From contig CAYJLW010000025.1 of assembly GCA_964370965.1 (NCBI GenBank), positions 1 to 47,421 on the forward strand: DNA of 47,421 nucleotides. The letters run 5' to 3'. Of this stretch, positions 32,575 through 41,642 are shown in pieces (position 1 is the first letter of the stretch; every line of letters begins with the position of its first letter). Source of the DNA: CAYJLW01 sp964370965. Lineage in GTDB: Bacteria; Actinomycetota; Acidimicrobiia; UBA2766. The translations under genes were made by a program, and so were the position numbers. The notes under the pieces are model-generated. The model saw only the letters and a list, made by a program, of their open reading frames with translations, searched no databases and was not told where the DNA came from.

Positions 32575-33540
32575 GTGACTCCGCCCAAGAAGCGCTCCCG
32601 CCGCACCCCGCACCACGACGCCGAAGGAGCACAGACACCCCCGAGCGAGGCCGCAGCGCGGCCGCCGCCTCCAGCGGCACGGACATCAGACCCGAAAGCG
32701 CAGACCGGAACGCCCGAGAGCGGCCCGCCGCCGCTGCCCGGGGCCCTGCGCTCGCTGGCCGAGATCGGCAGGCAGGTCGTGCGCGACGTCATCCTCGACG
32801 ACCCCCAGATGGCGGGCCAACTCGAGGAGCTCGGCCTCCTCAACCCGGACGCCCGCCAGGACCCGACCGCCTCGCCCCTCGTGCGGGTCCCGCCCCGGCG
32901 CGCCCTCGCGCGTGTCGTGTCCACGATCGCCGCCCGCCGCCAGGACGCCCTGAGCGCGGCCGGCGTCGGCGGCCTCGAGGCCCTCGCCGCCGTGCTCGAG
33001 GGCTCCGAGGGCGAGTCCGGGGAGCCGGTCCCGGAGGAGATCTGCATCGGCTTCACCGACATCGAGGACTTCTCGCGCTACACGGAACGCCACGGCGACG
33101 TCGCCGCCCTGGAGCTCCTCGACCGTCATCGTGAGATCGTCGAGCCCGTGCTCCGGAGTCGGGGCGCCAAGATCGTGAAGCGCATGGGAGACGGCCTCAT
33201 GGTGCGCTTCCCGAACGCCACCTCAGGCGTCCTCGCCGTCCTCGACGTCTTCGACCGCCTCCGCTCCGACGCCCAGGACCACCCGGAGGCGCCCATCCGC
33301 CTCCGGGCCGGCCTCACGGTGGGCCGGCCGCTCCAGGTCGCCGGCGACCTCGTGGGCAGCGACGTGAACCTCGCCGCCCGCCTCACCGACGCCGCCGCCG
33401 GGGGCGAGCTCCTCGTGAGCCAGGCCGTCGTCGACGAGGTGGCCGGAGACCTGCCCGACGTCGTCGTCAAGGACGTCGGCAAGCGGCGGGTCAAGGGCTT
33501 CAGGGACCCGGTTCGCGTGGCAGAGCTCACCCGGCTGTGA
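32575..33540 (+). CDS. Class III adenylate/guanylate cyclase
   Basis: A 321-residue soluble cyclase. The first about 60 residues are a disordered Pro/Ala/Arg-rich leader (TPPKKRSRRTPHHD...). A helical region of about 90 residues follows, like the N-terminal regulatory domain of mycobacterial Rv2212/Rv0386-type cyclases. The cyclase homology domain begins at about 155: first metal Asp in GFTDIEDFSRYTERHG, substrate Lys and second Asp in IVKRMGDGLMVRFP, and transition-state Asn/Arg in GSDVNLAARLTDA. All catalytic positions look intact. The DVN context fits adenylate cyclase. The product could be sensed by the stand-alone cNMP-binding protein at 23508. Leaderless GTG start. Confidence 0.9.
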   Translation: MTPPKKRSRRTPHHDAEGAQTPPSEAAARPPPPAARTSDPKAQTGTPESGPPPLPGALRSLAEIGRQVVRDVILDDPQMAGQLEELGLLNPDARQDPTASPLVRVPPRRALARVVSTIAARRQDALSAAGVGGLEALAAVLEGSEGESGEPVPEEICIGFTDIEDFSRYTERHGDVAALELLDRHREIVEPVLRSRGAKIVKRMGDGLMVRFPNATSGVLAVLDVFDRLRSDAQDHPEAPIRLRAGLTVGRPLQVAGDLVGSDVNLAARLTDAAAGGELLVSQAVVDEVAGDLPDVVVKDVGKRRVKGFRDPVRVAELTRL

Positions 33541-33708
33541 CGCCGGGCCCGGGCCGGTCCTGCGGGCGCCCGGCCGGCCGGGGATAAAGGGGATGTGGGT
33601 GGCGGCGGCGAACTTGGTGCCTAGGCATGCGAGCCACCTGGGACGCGAACGACCATCCGTCTAGTGTGGCGACGCTCGGTGCTGGATCGGGCCAGGGAGG
33701 TACGAGGG

Positions 33709-36420
33709 ATGACGGGCAGGCTGCACGGACGACTGGCGGGGCGCTGGGCGAAAGCGAAACACAGGTCGCTCTCCCTCTTGGCCGTGACGGCGCTCGTGTG
33801 TGCCTTCCTGCCCCCGTTCGAGTCGTCGCGCGCCGCGGGTTCCCTGGCGGTCGTGAGCCGCTCCGACGCCACCGCCGGCAACACGGTCGGGGACAACGAC
33901 AGCGGCATCACCGGCGTGGCCGCCGACACCACGGGTGACGCCGTCGCCTTCGACTCCAAGGCGTACAACCTCGACCCCCAGGCCTCCCGCGTGGGCGACA
34001 TATACCGCCGACGGGTGGCGTCCCAGGTGACCCACCTCATGTCCCTGTGCGGCGAGGGCGGCCAGGGGATCCCGAGCCGCTATCCAGCGATCAGCGCGAA
34101 CGCCAACGCCGTGACGTTCTCCTCCCGCCAGGAGTTCCAGCAGGGCTGCGACCCCAACACGACCGAGGACGTGTGGCTCGCCACGCGCGAACCCGCCAAG
34201 CCCCCGACAGTCGTGAAGGTGTCCCAGCCCCCGACCGGCGAGCACGCCAACGGTGACAGCACCCGCTCGTCGGTGAGCGGGGACGCCAAGTTCGTCGCCT
34301 TCGAGTCCACGGCGGACAACTTCGGCTGGCCCGACACCAACGGCAGCGCCGACGTGTACGTCCGGGACATGACGTCCGGCTCCTTCACGCTCGCCAGCGC
34401 GCAGGGAGAGCAGGCCCTCGGCGGCGAGAACCCCGTCATCAGCGACGACGGCCGCTGGGTCGCGTTCGAGTACCAGCGTCAGATCGGCGGGCTGATTCCC
34501 CTGTACCAGACCGAGATCATGCTCCGCGACCTCGAGACGGGGACGCTCACGATCGTGAGCCGCCCCGACGGCACCGCAGAGGGCTACGCGAACGCGAACA
34601 GCCGCAACCCCGACGTCACGAGTGACGGAGGGGTAGTGGCCTTCGAGTCCGACGCCACGAACCTCACGAACGACACCGGGGCCACGGGCAGCGGGGTGTT
34701 CGTGCGCGAGGTGGCGACGAACCACACCGAGCGCGTCGACAGCGACGACGGAGACGACGGCCTGCTCGGCGACAGCGTCACTCCGGCCATCAGCGGAACG
34801 GGCGCCCTCGTCGCCTTCGCCTCCAAGGGCAATTACACGGGGAACGACAACGCAGGCATACAGGATGTGCTCGTGAAGAGTCGTGACACGCGAGCCCTGA
34901 CCCCGGTGAGCGTGAACGACTCCGGGGAGCTCGGCGACGCCGACTCCGACCTGCCCGACATCAGCGTCGACGGGTCCCAGGTGGCCTTCGCCTCAGGCGC
35001 CCAGAACCTCGACTCCGAGGCCGCGAACGCGCGCAAGCAGGTCTACCGCCAGCGTTCCGACGGCGGTACCGGCGACCCCGGCGACGGCGAGTTCTGGGCG
35101 GGTGTCTTCCCGACCAGCGGCAAGGCCCCCATGCTGTCGAACTTCGACGCCTCCGACGTGGGCCCAGACGCCACGCCGATCACGGAGTACAAGTGGACGG
35201 CCGGTGACGGATCCGTCTACACGAACCAGACCGTCACCCACGTCTACGGGTCAGCAGGCACCTACACGCTGCGCTTCGACTTCAAGACCGCCGGAGGGAT
35301 GATCGACTTCCGCACCTGGACGCTGTCGGTGACACCCCAGGACCTCCCGCCGGTGGTCTCCCTCGAAAGCGTCTCCAAGGACCTCGTCGACCTCTCCCTC
35401 GGGGGCGGTGTCGCCGACCAGACCGTGACCCTCACCGCCAGCGCCGGCGACGACAGCGGCGTCGCCGCCATCGAGTTCGACTACGACGGCAACTACACGG
35501 TCGACGACGTCGTCCTCACCGACGGCGACCCCAAGGCGGTCACGAAGGGCGTCACCCACGTCTACGGCGTCGTGGGCAGCTACCGGCCCCACGCCCGGGC
35601 ACTCGACAACTACGGCCAGCGCTCGATGTGGAGCACCCCGAAGGCCGTGGAGGTCGTCAACGGCCAGCCGTTCCCGGACCCGGACTCCAGCGGGCGCACG
35701 ATCGAGCACGTCTACCTGCCGAACCCGTCCTCGAACACGGGCGCGATCCTGCCGGACCCGTACGACGTCATCGGCGCCCTCCCCATCGCCGGCCCGGCCA
35801 TCGTGGGCACCATCAACACGCTCGTGAACACCTTCTCGGGCGGGATCTGGGCCGGGATCTTCACGGCGATCCTCGCCCTCGTCACGGACTCGCCGGCGAC
35901 GACGTTCTCCAAGCCGCTGGACATGAAGTGGTACACGATCTTCCCCGGGACGCCCTGGGAGAAGAGCCTCCTCACCGGCCAGATGATCGTCCTCGACGTG
36001 GACATCGCCGACGGCGAGGTCAGCTTCGTCGCCAACATCTTCAGCGACGAGCAGTCCGTGCACTGCGACCCTGTGGGCGAAGTCGACTTCGACCCGGACA
36101 AGCTCTTCGACGACCTCAACCCGTTCGACTCCGTGGAGGTCAACCAGATCTGTGACTCCGCCACCCTCAGGGGCTGGGGGCTCTGCGGGAAGCTGAGCTT
36201 CTCGGGCGGCGGCGCCAGCTTCGGGATCTGCGAGTACGACACGACCTGGGACGACGACCAGGCGATCTGGGAGATCATCGGCCCGGACGTGGAGTTCTCC
36301 GCCTCGTGGAAGAACCTCCTCGCCCTCGGGTGGCCGGTCGACCAGATAGACCACTATTCCGGCGGGATGCTCGACAACATAGGCAGCGACCTGCAAGTCG
36401 ACATCAACCCCAACAACTGA
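33709..36420 (+). CDS. Secreted seven-bladed propeller with PKD-like domains
   Basis: A 903-residue secreted protein. A basic N-terminus and hydrophobic helix (SLSLLAVTALVCAFL) end in a SRAAG signal-peptidase-like site. About 45-460 contain seven repeats of a TolB/WD40-like blade, pattern xxSxDGxxVAFxSxAxNL...DVYVRDxxTGxxxLVS. Two PKD-like Ig domains follow (YKWTAGDGSVYTNQTVTHVY; DYDGNYTVDDVVLTDGDP). The last about 220 residues are a unique domain with a hydrophobic stretch (AIVGTINTLVNTFSGGIWAG) and four cysteines. No sorting signal is seen. ATG 33709 follows GGGAGG. First of a three-gene operon; the next gene starts 13 bp after its stop. Probably an extracellular binding protein; the ligand is unknown. 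Confidence 0.8.
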   Translation: MTGRLHGRLAGRWAKAKHRSLSLLAVTALVCAFLPPFESSRAAGSLAVVSRSDATAGNTVGDNDSGITGVAADTTGDAVAFDSKAYNLDPQASRVGDIYRRRVASQVTHLMSLCGEGGQGIPSRYPAISANANAVTFSSRQEFQQGCDPNTTEDVWLATREPAKPPTVVKVSQPPTGEHANGDSTRSSVSGDAKFVAFESTADNFGWPDTNGSADVYVRDMTSGSFTLASAQGEQALGGENPVISDDGRWVAFEYQRQIGGLIPLYQTEIMLRDLETGTLTIVSRPDGTAEGYANANSRNPDVTSDGGVVAFESDATNLTNDTGATGSGVFVREVATNHTERVDSDDGDDGLLGDSVTPAISGTGALVAFASKGNYTGNDNAGIQDVLVKSRDTRALTPVSVNDSGELGDADSDLPDISVDGSQVAFASGAQNLDSEAANARKQVYRQRSDGGTGDPGDGEFWAGVFPTSGKAPMLSNFDASDVGPDATPITEYKWTAGDGSVYTNQTVTHVYGSAGTYTLRFDFKTAGGMIDFRTWTLSVTPQDLPPVVSLESVSKDLVDLSLGGGVADQTVTLTASAGDDSGVAAIEFDYDGNYTVDDVVLTDGDPKAVTKGVTHVYGVVGSYRPHARALDNYGQRSMWSTPKAVEVVNGQPFPDPDSSGRTIEHVYLPNPSSNTGAILPDPYDVIGALPIAGPAIVGTINTLVNTFSGGIWAGIFTAILALVTDSPATTFSKPLDMKWYTIFPGTPWEKSLLTGQMIVLDVDIADGEVSFVANIFSDEQSVHCDPVGEVDFDPDKLFDDLNPFDSVEVNQICDSATLRGWGLCGKLSFSGGGASFGICEYDTTWDDDQAIWEIIGPDVEFSASWKNLLALGWPVDQIDHYSGGMLDNIGSDLQVDINPNN

Positions 36421-36433
36421 AAGGAGGGGAGCC

Positions 36434-39400
36434 ATGCAGACGAAGACGCGAAAGGAACGCACTATGGGCCCCTCCGTGACATCCAGGGCGACAGCCCTCT
36501 TGATGGCCACCGCCCTGCTGGCAGCAACGGTGGGCGGGGTGGCGAGTCCCGCCCGCGGCGACATCGGCGTCATGGACGCCAAGATCACCCTCCTCACGGT
36601 GCCGAACCGCACCGACTGGGGGAGCCTGGGAATCAACGCGGACGACGACTCCTTCAACCCGCGGGTCGCCGCCGACGGCCGCTTCCTCACGTACGCCTCG
36701 GCGGCGGACAACCTGGTGACGGGAGACACGAACGCCGAGCCCGACGTCTTCCTCATGGACCGCATGACGTACCGGGTGGAGCGCGTGAACCTCAACACCG
36801 ACGCCGGGGGCACCGAGGCGAACTGGACCGGCGGGGGCAGCAGCTACCACGTGTACCACACCTACGTGAGCGACGACGGCCGCTGGGTCATGTGGGACGG
36901 CTACGCCAACCTCGCGAACGACGACTACAACGACAACGGTGGGGACGCCTACAACAGCCGTGACGTCTACCTGCACGACCGCTCCCTGGGTGTCACCCGC
37001 CTCATCAGCAAGCGCACCGCCGCCAACGTGACCGCCAACGGCGTGCGGGCCTCTTCGTGGCCTTCGATGACCGCCGACGGCCGCTACATCGCCTTCGAGT
37101 CCCTCGTCGACTGCGAGTTCGAGATCACGGTCTGCGACGCCGACGGCGCATGGGACGTCTTCGTCTACGACCGCGACGCCGGCACCTACAAGCAGATCAC
37201 GAAGTTCGGCGCCGGCGGCGCCACGTTCCCGGGCGGGGACTCCATCAAGCCGAAGATCTCCAACAACGGGCGTTTCGTCACGTTCCTCTCCGCCGCCACG
37301 AACATCCCGGGCACGATCGACGACAACGGCGACGTCCCCGACGTCTACGTCTACGACCGCATGCTGGACCGCTTCGACCGCATCCGCGTCGCCGGCGCCC
37401 ACAGCACGTCCATCTGGGACAGCTGGGGGTACCAGCCCTGGATCTCCGACGACGGTCGCTGGATGACGTTCAGCTCCTGGGAGGGCGGCGCCACGCCCGG
37501 CGCTGACCCCTCCCGCACCGACACCTACCTCTTCGACCGCAAGACCCGGGTCTACAAGCGCATCTCCGAGAAGGGCGGCGTGGGCCAGAACGCCTCCGTC
37601 ACCTCCGACCCGTTCATCGGAGCCGACGGCCGTTTCGTCGTCCTCTCCTCCTCCGCGTCGAACCTGCACACGTCGCCCACCGCGTGGGGCGTGAACCACA
37701 CGTACCTCTACGACCGGGTCGCCGACTCCCTCACCCTCGTCGACGCCAAGGGCGCCACGGTGGGCAACGGCACCAGCGACCAGGGCGTCGTGAGCGCGGA
37801 CAGCCAGCACGTCGTCGTGGAGTCGGCCGGATCCAACCTCGTCGCCGGAGACACGAACGCCAAACAGGACGTCTTCGTGCGCAAGATGCCGAACCCGATC
37901 GTGGCGAGCTTCAAGCTCTCCCCGCCCTCAGGCGTCGGCCCCCTCACGGTCGAGCTCGACGGGTCCTACTCGAAGCCTGACCCGGGCCTCGTCGCCTACA
38001 TGTGGGACTTCGGGGACGGCACCACAGGCGCCGGCGAGACCGTGAGCCACACGTACCTCGTGCCCGGCACCTACTTCCCCACCCTCACCGTCGTCGACGG
38101 AACCGGCCGCAGCGACACGACGCAGTCCGCGTCCGTGCCCGTCTCGGAGTTCACGGCCGGCCACGGCGCCCTCAAGATGGTCACCGTCCACGACCCCGGC
38201 TCGGACCTCTGCCCCGAGGAGGACACGGTCATGGTGAGCACCGACGCCACCAACACCAAGGGCGCCAACGACGACAGCGGCCTCCAGGGCATCGACGCCA
38301 GCGCCACCGGCGACACGGTCCCCTTCGAGTCCCAGGCCACGGACCTGCTCACCTCCCCCGCCGTCTTCGGCAACGGCGACGTCTACGGCCGTGACGTGAA
38401 GGGCCAGAGCACGGCCTTGGTGAGCGGCGACACCGCCGGCAACCCGGTCCAGCCCCGCAGCCGCTACGCCTCGATCTCGGACGACTCCACCCACGTGGCG
38501 TTCACGTCCGACTTCGACCTCGACGACCCCAGCATCGACGGCAACAAGGAAGACGTCTTCGCCCGCAACCGGGCCACAGGTGGTCTCGCCCGCATCACGA
38601 AGTCCTGGACAGCGGGGGGCCCGAACGGCCGTGTCGAGCCCAACGGGCCCAGCCGCGACCCCGCGATCAGCGCCGACAGCCGCTGGGTCGCCTACGAGTC
38701 CGACGCCACCGACCTCGTTGAGCCCGACGCAGGGAAGCCCTCGGACGCGAACGAGCTCACCGACGTCTACGTCACAGACCGCACCACGGGCGAGACGAAG
38801 CTCGTGAGCGTCGGCCCCGACGGCGCCCAACTCGACGGCGCCAGCGCCAACCCCACGATCAGCGCGGACGGCCGCTACATCGCCTTCCAGTCCGATGCCG
38901 CCGCGATACTGCGCAACTACGGCATCATCGACGCCAACAAGGTCTCCGACGTCCTGCTCAAGGACATGGCCACAGGCGACCTCACGGCGGTGAGCCTGTC
39001 GCTCGGTTCCATGAGCACCGGCAACGGGGCCAGCGCGAAGCCGTCCATCAGTGCCGACGGCGGCCGGGTGGCGTTCCAGTCCCGGGCCACGGACCTCGCC
39101 GTGGAGAGCACCGGAGGCCAGAGCTGGCGGGTGTACCGCCGCACGGTCCCGCAGTCCCGCACCGAGCTCGTGAGCGCCACCCCGGAGGGTGAACCCCTCG
39201 AGCCCAGCACCGACCCCTCCATCGACGGGCCCGGATACCGCATCGCCTTCGCCACGGCGGCGACCCTTCCCGGCGACACGAACGGCTTCACCGACGTCGT
39301 GGTGAAGAACATGCGCAGCGGTGCGCTCCGCCTCGTGAGCGTGAACAGCGCGGGCGAGCAGGCGGACAACGCCTCCGGCCTCCCGGCGATCAGCTCGGAC

Positions 39401-39904
39401 GCCACCGCCGTCGCGTTCGCCTCCCTGGCCACGAACCTCGACCGGGAGCGTCCCACGACCCCCGAGACCGTCCAGGTGTACCGGCGTGACTGCAAGTCGG
39501 TGCCGCGGGTCCGCATCGCCGGTGAGGGCACCGTCGCCGAGCCCGGGGGGGGCACCGCCACGGTTCGCATCGACCTCACGGAGATCATGTCCACCACGCC
39601 GAGCATCTATGCGGGCCGGATCTCGATCACGAACCTCGACTGGCCGGCCTACGGCTCGCCCACCCTAGACCTCCCCGTGGTCTTCGGCGCCGCCCGCCCC
39701 CTCACAGAGCACAGCGCCGAGGGCTACGTGTTCTGGCCGCAGGCGAACGGCAAGACCTTCTACGGGCTCAGCTTCAAGGTGAGCGACAACTCCCCGGGCA
39801 CGGACACGGCGGACTTCACGCTCATCCGCGACTACGAGCCCAAGTACGACTTCGGCGGCACCCTCGTCGCCGGGGACTTCCTCGTACGCCAGGGGGCGTC
39901 TTGA
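36434..39904 (+). CDS. Large secreted protein: 7 blades - PKD - 7 blades
   Basis: A 1156-residue secreted protein with a clear signal peptide (SRATALLMATALLAATVGGV, cleavage near ARG-D). About 70-490 hold seven blades of the DGRxxxFxSxAxNL...DVYVYDR type. A canonical PKD domain follows (GSYSKPDPGLVAYMWDFGDG ... GTYFPTLTVVD, about 510-575). A second set of seven blades (about 610-1010; for example DSRWVAYESDATDLV, DGRYIAFQSDAAAIL) and a C-terminal beta domain with a Gly-Gly-Thr-Ala-Thr strand end the protein. Two full propellers separated by a PKD domain would make a dumbbell-shaped exoprotein. AAGGAGGGG precedes the ATG at the right distance. It is homologous to the upstream gene in its blades, so the pair probably arose by duplication. 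Confidence 0.82.
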   Translation: MQTKTRKERTMGPSVTSRATALLMATALLAATVGGVASPARGDIGVMDAKITLLTVPNRTDWGSLGINADDDSFNPRVAADGRFLTYASAADNLVTGDTNAEPDVFLMDRMTYRVERVNLNTDAGGTEANWTGGGSSYHVYHTYVSDDGRWVMWDGYANLANDDYNDNGGDAYNSRDVYLHDRSLGVTRLISKRTAANVTANGVRASSWPSMTADGRYIAFESLVDCEFEITVCDADGAWDVFVYDRDAGTYKQITKFGAGGATFPGGDSIKPKISNNGRFVTFLSAATNIPGTIDDNGDVPDVYVYDRMLDRFDRIRVAGAHSTSIWDSWGYQPWISDDGRWMTFSSWEGGATPGADPSRTDTYLFDRKTRVYKRISEKGGVGQNASVTSDPFIGADGRFVVLSSSASNLHTSPTAWGVNHTYLYDRVADSLTLVDAKGATVGNGTSDQGVVSADSQHVVVESAGSNLVAGDTNAKQDVFVRKMPNPIVASFKLSPPSGVGPLTVELDGSYSKPDPGLVAYMWDFGDGTTGAGETVSHTYLVPGTYFPTLTVVDGTGRSDTTQSASVPVSEFTAGHGALKMVTVHDPGSDLCPEEDTVMVSTDATNTKGANDDSGLQGIDASATGDTVPFESQATDLLTSPAVFGNGDVYGRDVKGQSTALVSGDTAGNPVQPRSRYASISDDSTHVAFTSDFDLDDPSIDGNKEDVFARNRATGGLARITKSWTAGGPNGRVEPNGPSRDPAISADSRWVAYESDATDLVEPDAGKPSDANELTDVYVTDRTTGETKLVSVGPDGAQLDGASANPTISADGRYIAFQSDAAAILRNYGIIDANKVSDVLLKDMATGDLTAVSLSLGSMSTGNGASAKPSISADGGRVAFQSRATDLAVESTGGQSWRVYRRTVPQSRTELVSATPEGEPLEPSTDPSIDGPGYRIAFATAATLPGDTNGFTDVVVKNMRSGALRLVSVNSAGEQADNASGLPAISSDATAVAFASLATNLDRERPTTPETVQVYRRDCKSVPRVRIAGEGTVAEPGGGTATVRIDLTEIMSTTPSIYAGRISITNLDWPAYGSPTLDLPVVFGAARPLTEHSAEGYVFWPQANGKTFYGLSFKVSDNSPGTDTADFTLIRDYEPKYDFGGTLVAGDFLVRQGAS

Positions 39905-39926
39905 ACGTGGGGGGGACTCCCCTGGC

Positions 39927-40541
39927 GTGCCTCGCGCCCCGCGCTTGTTGACCGTGTTGCGACACCGCCGGGCGCGCAGCTCTCCCCCGGGGACCAGACG
40001 GGTGGGCGTTGCCATCCTCGCCGCCCTGCTCGTGCTCGGAACCAGCGCCGCATGCAGCAAGGGCGACAAGGCCGCCCGCACCGGCCGCCCCCGCGGCTCC
40101 TCGTCGGCGTCCCCGAAGCCGTCGACCGCACCGACCGTCTCCCCGGGCGCATCCCCCACCGAAGCGGGCGCGCCCGGCGCGATCCCGGCGGAGGTGCCGG
40201 GCTACAAGATCCAGTCCGCGGGCGAGGAGGCGGCGCCCTCGCTTCCCATCCCGGGCGCCAACGTCACAGCCCGCGCCGTCGTCCCCGAATCCGACCCGGC
40301 AACGAAGATCGTGCTCATGGCGATCGACCTGCCCAGTGGCGGCCCGGTCGCAGAGCAGTTCGCCCAGTCCCTCGGCGGCGCCCAGCGCACCACGGTCGCC
40401 GGCGAGGAGGTCTCCTACAGCGACGGGGGCGCGAACTCCCTCCTTCTCTGGCAGAAGGCGGACTCCACGTTCGTCATCGTGACAGGCGCCGACCTGGCGG
40501 CCCTCACCAGGTTCATGGAGGCCTTCATCCCGGCCTCATGA
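39927..40541 (+). CDS. Lipoprotein, third gene of the propeller operon
   Basis: A 204-residue protein with a basic N-terminus, hydrophobic stretch (VGVAILAALLVLGTSAAC) and lipobox SAAC near residue 43, so it should be lipidated by Lgt and anchored outside the membrane. A Ser/Pro/Ala-rich linker (SSSASPKPSTAPTVSPGASP) leads to a domain of about 120 residues (VPGYKIQSAGEEAAPSLPIP ... EQFAQSLGGAQRTTVAGEEV) of unknown family. GTG start 22 bp after the stop of the propeller gene. It could tether or chaperone the secreted propellers at the cell surface; this is inference from the operon. Confidence 0.75.
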   Translation: MPRAPRLLTVLRHRRARSSPPGTRRVGVAILAALLVLGTSAACSKGDKAARTGRPRGSSSASPKPSTAPTVSPGASPTEAGAPGAIPAEVPGYKIQSAGEEAAPSLPIPGANVTARAVVPESDPATKIVLMAIDLPSGGPVAEQFAQSLGGAQRTTVAGEEVSYSDGGANSLLLWQKADSTFVIVTGADLAALTRFMEAFIPAS

Positions 40542-40576
40542 GGGGCAGGCGCCGTACCGGCGGCGCCCGCACTTGA

Positions 40577-40582
40577 TATGGT
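40577..40582 (+). promoter_or_regulatory. -10 box of leaderless SDR gene
   Basis: TATGGT ends 7 nt before the ATG at 40590. This decides against the in-frame ATG at 40578, which overlaps the box. Confidence 0.5.
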
Positions 40583-40589
40583 CCCGCGG

Positions 40590-41387
40590 ATGAGCCGGCT
40601 GTCTGGGAAGCACGTCCTCCTCACCGGCGCCTCGTCGGGCATAGGGGCCGCTCTCGCTCCCCTGCTCGCCCAACGCGGCGCCACCGTGGGTGTCGTCGCC
40701 CGTCGCCGCGAGCGCCTCGCCGCCGTCCTCGCCGAGTGCCGCCGGTACTCCCCCGCTTCGCGCATGTGGGCGGCCGACCTCGGGGATCTCGATGCGGCCG
40801 AGGCCCTCGCTCTCGAGGCCTGGGACGCCTTCGGTCACGTCGACGTCCTCGTGAACAACGCCGGCATGGGAAAGCGCAAGCACGTCCGGGACCTCACGAC
40901 CCAGGACCTGGAACGTGTCATGGCCGTGGACTTCTTCGCTCCTGTGCGCATGGGCCAGACCCTGCTGCCCCTCATGCTGGACCGGGACGAGGGTCTCGTC
41001 GTGAACGTGTCCAGCACGGGCGGCCGCCTTGGCATCGTGCATGAAGCCGCCTACTGCGCCGCCAAGTTCGCCCTCTGCGGCTGGAGCGAGGCAATGCACA
41101 TCGACCTCACGTCGATCGGCAGCGGCGTGGGGGTCAAGCTCGTCCTCCCTGGGCCCGTCGCCACCGAGATCTGGGAGACGCCCCCGGGAGAGCTCGACTC
41201 CCTCTACACAGGCGAACGCATGCCGGCCGCCGACTGCGCCGCCGGCATCGCCGCCGCCATCGAGGCCGACGGCTTCGAGTTCTACGTGCCCGACATGCGC
41301 GAGGTCGTGAAGTACAAGACCGCCGACACCGACGGATTCCTGCGCACGATGGCGGAGATGTCCCGCGCGGGCGGACTCGCTCCGTAG
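40590..41387 (+). CDS. Short-chain dehydrogenase/reductase
   Basis: A 265-residue classical SDR. The cofactor motif is TGASSGIG, the adenine-side Arg pair VARRRERL suggests NADP(H), NNAG is present, and the active site has Ser in VNVSSTGGRLG and YCAAK (Tyr, Lys). The C-terminal substrate region (LPGPVATEIWETPPGELDSL) is typical of the large cluster of SDRs with broad carbonyl substrates. It is independent of the upstream lipoprotein gene by its own leaderless promoter. A repeat array lies downstream, between it and the convergent degV-like gene. Confidence 0.88.
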   Translation: MSRLSGKHVLLTGASSGIGAALAPLLAQRGATVGVVARRRERLAAVLAECRRYSPASRMWAADLGDLDAAEALALEAWDAFGHVDVLVNNAGMGKRKHVRDLTTQDLERVMAVDFFAPVRMGQTLLPLMLDRDEGLVVNVSSTGGRLGIVHEAAYCAAKFALCGWSEAMHIDLTSIGSGVGVKLVLPGPVATEIWETPPGELDSLYTGERMPAADCAAGIAAAIEADGFEFYVPDMREVVKYKTADTDGFLRTMAEMSRAGGLAP

Positions 41388-41438
41388 CCCCGTCCCCGGC
41401 AAGGTCGTCACCCCCCACCTCGCAGCGCCAAGACGACT

Positions 41439-41636
41439 CCAATCTGATGTCGTTGACCCGACATACCGGGGAAAGGGCATCACTTTGCCCCCGACCCAGG
41501 CCGCCCGGAACGCCAATCTGATGCCGTTGACCCGACATGCCGGGGAAAGGGCATCACTTTGCCCCCGACCCAGGCCGCCCGGAACGCCAATCTGATGCCG
41601 TTGACCCGACATACCGGGGAAACGGCATCACTTTGG
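41439..41636. repeat. Three tandem 74-bp units, each with an inverted repeat
   Basis: Units begin at 41439, 41513 and 41587, exactly 74 bp apart; the third is cut short at about 41636. Each opens with CCAATCTGATGYCGTT and contains CCCG-ACATAC-CGGG and a facing right arm. In unit 3 the arms CCAATCTGATGCCGTT (41587-41602) and AACGGCATCACTTTGG (41621-41636) match at 14 of 16 positions, making a 50-nt near-perfect palindrome with a second small stem inside the loop. Units 1 and 2 have AAGGGCATCACTTTGC as right arm. Between the palindromes is a C-rich spacer of about 24 bp. It lies between convergent genes. Confidence 0.85.
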
Positions 41637-41642
41637 ACTCCG

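Noticed and set aside
41439..41636. 74-bp repeats as a CRISPR array
   Set aside because: Repeats and spacers are equally conserved, there are only three units and no cas genes. The whole 74-bp unit repeats.
41439..41636. 74-bp repeats as integron attC sites
   Set aside because: The GTTRRRY/RYYYAAC core boxes do not fit, and there are no cassette-like ORFs or an integrase.
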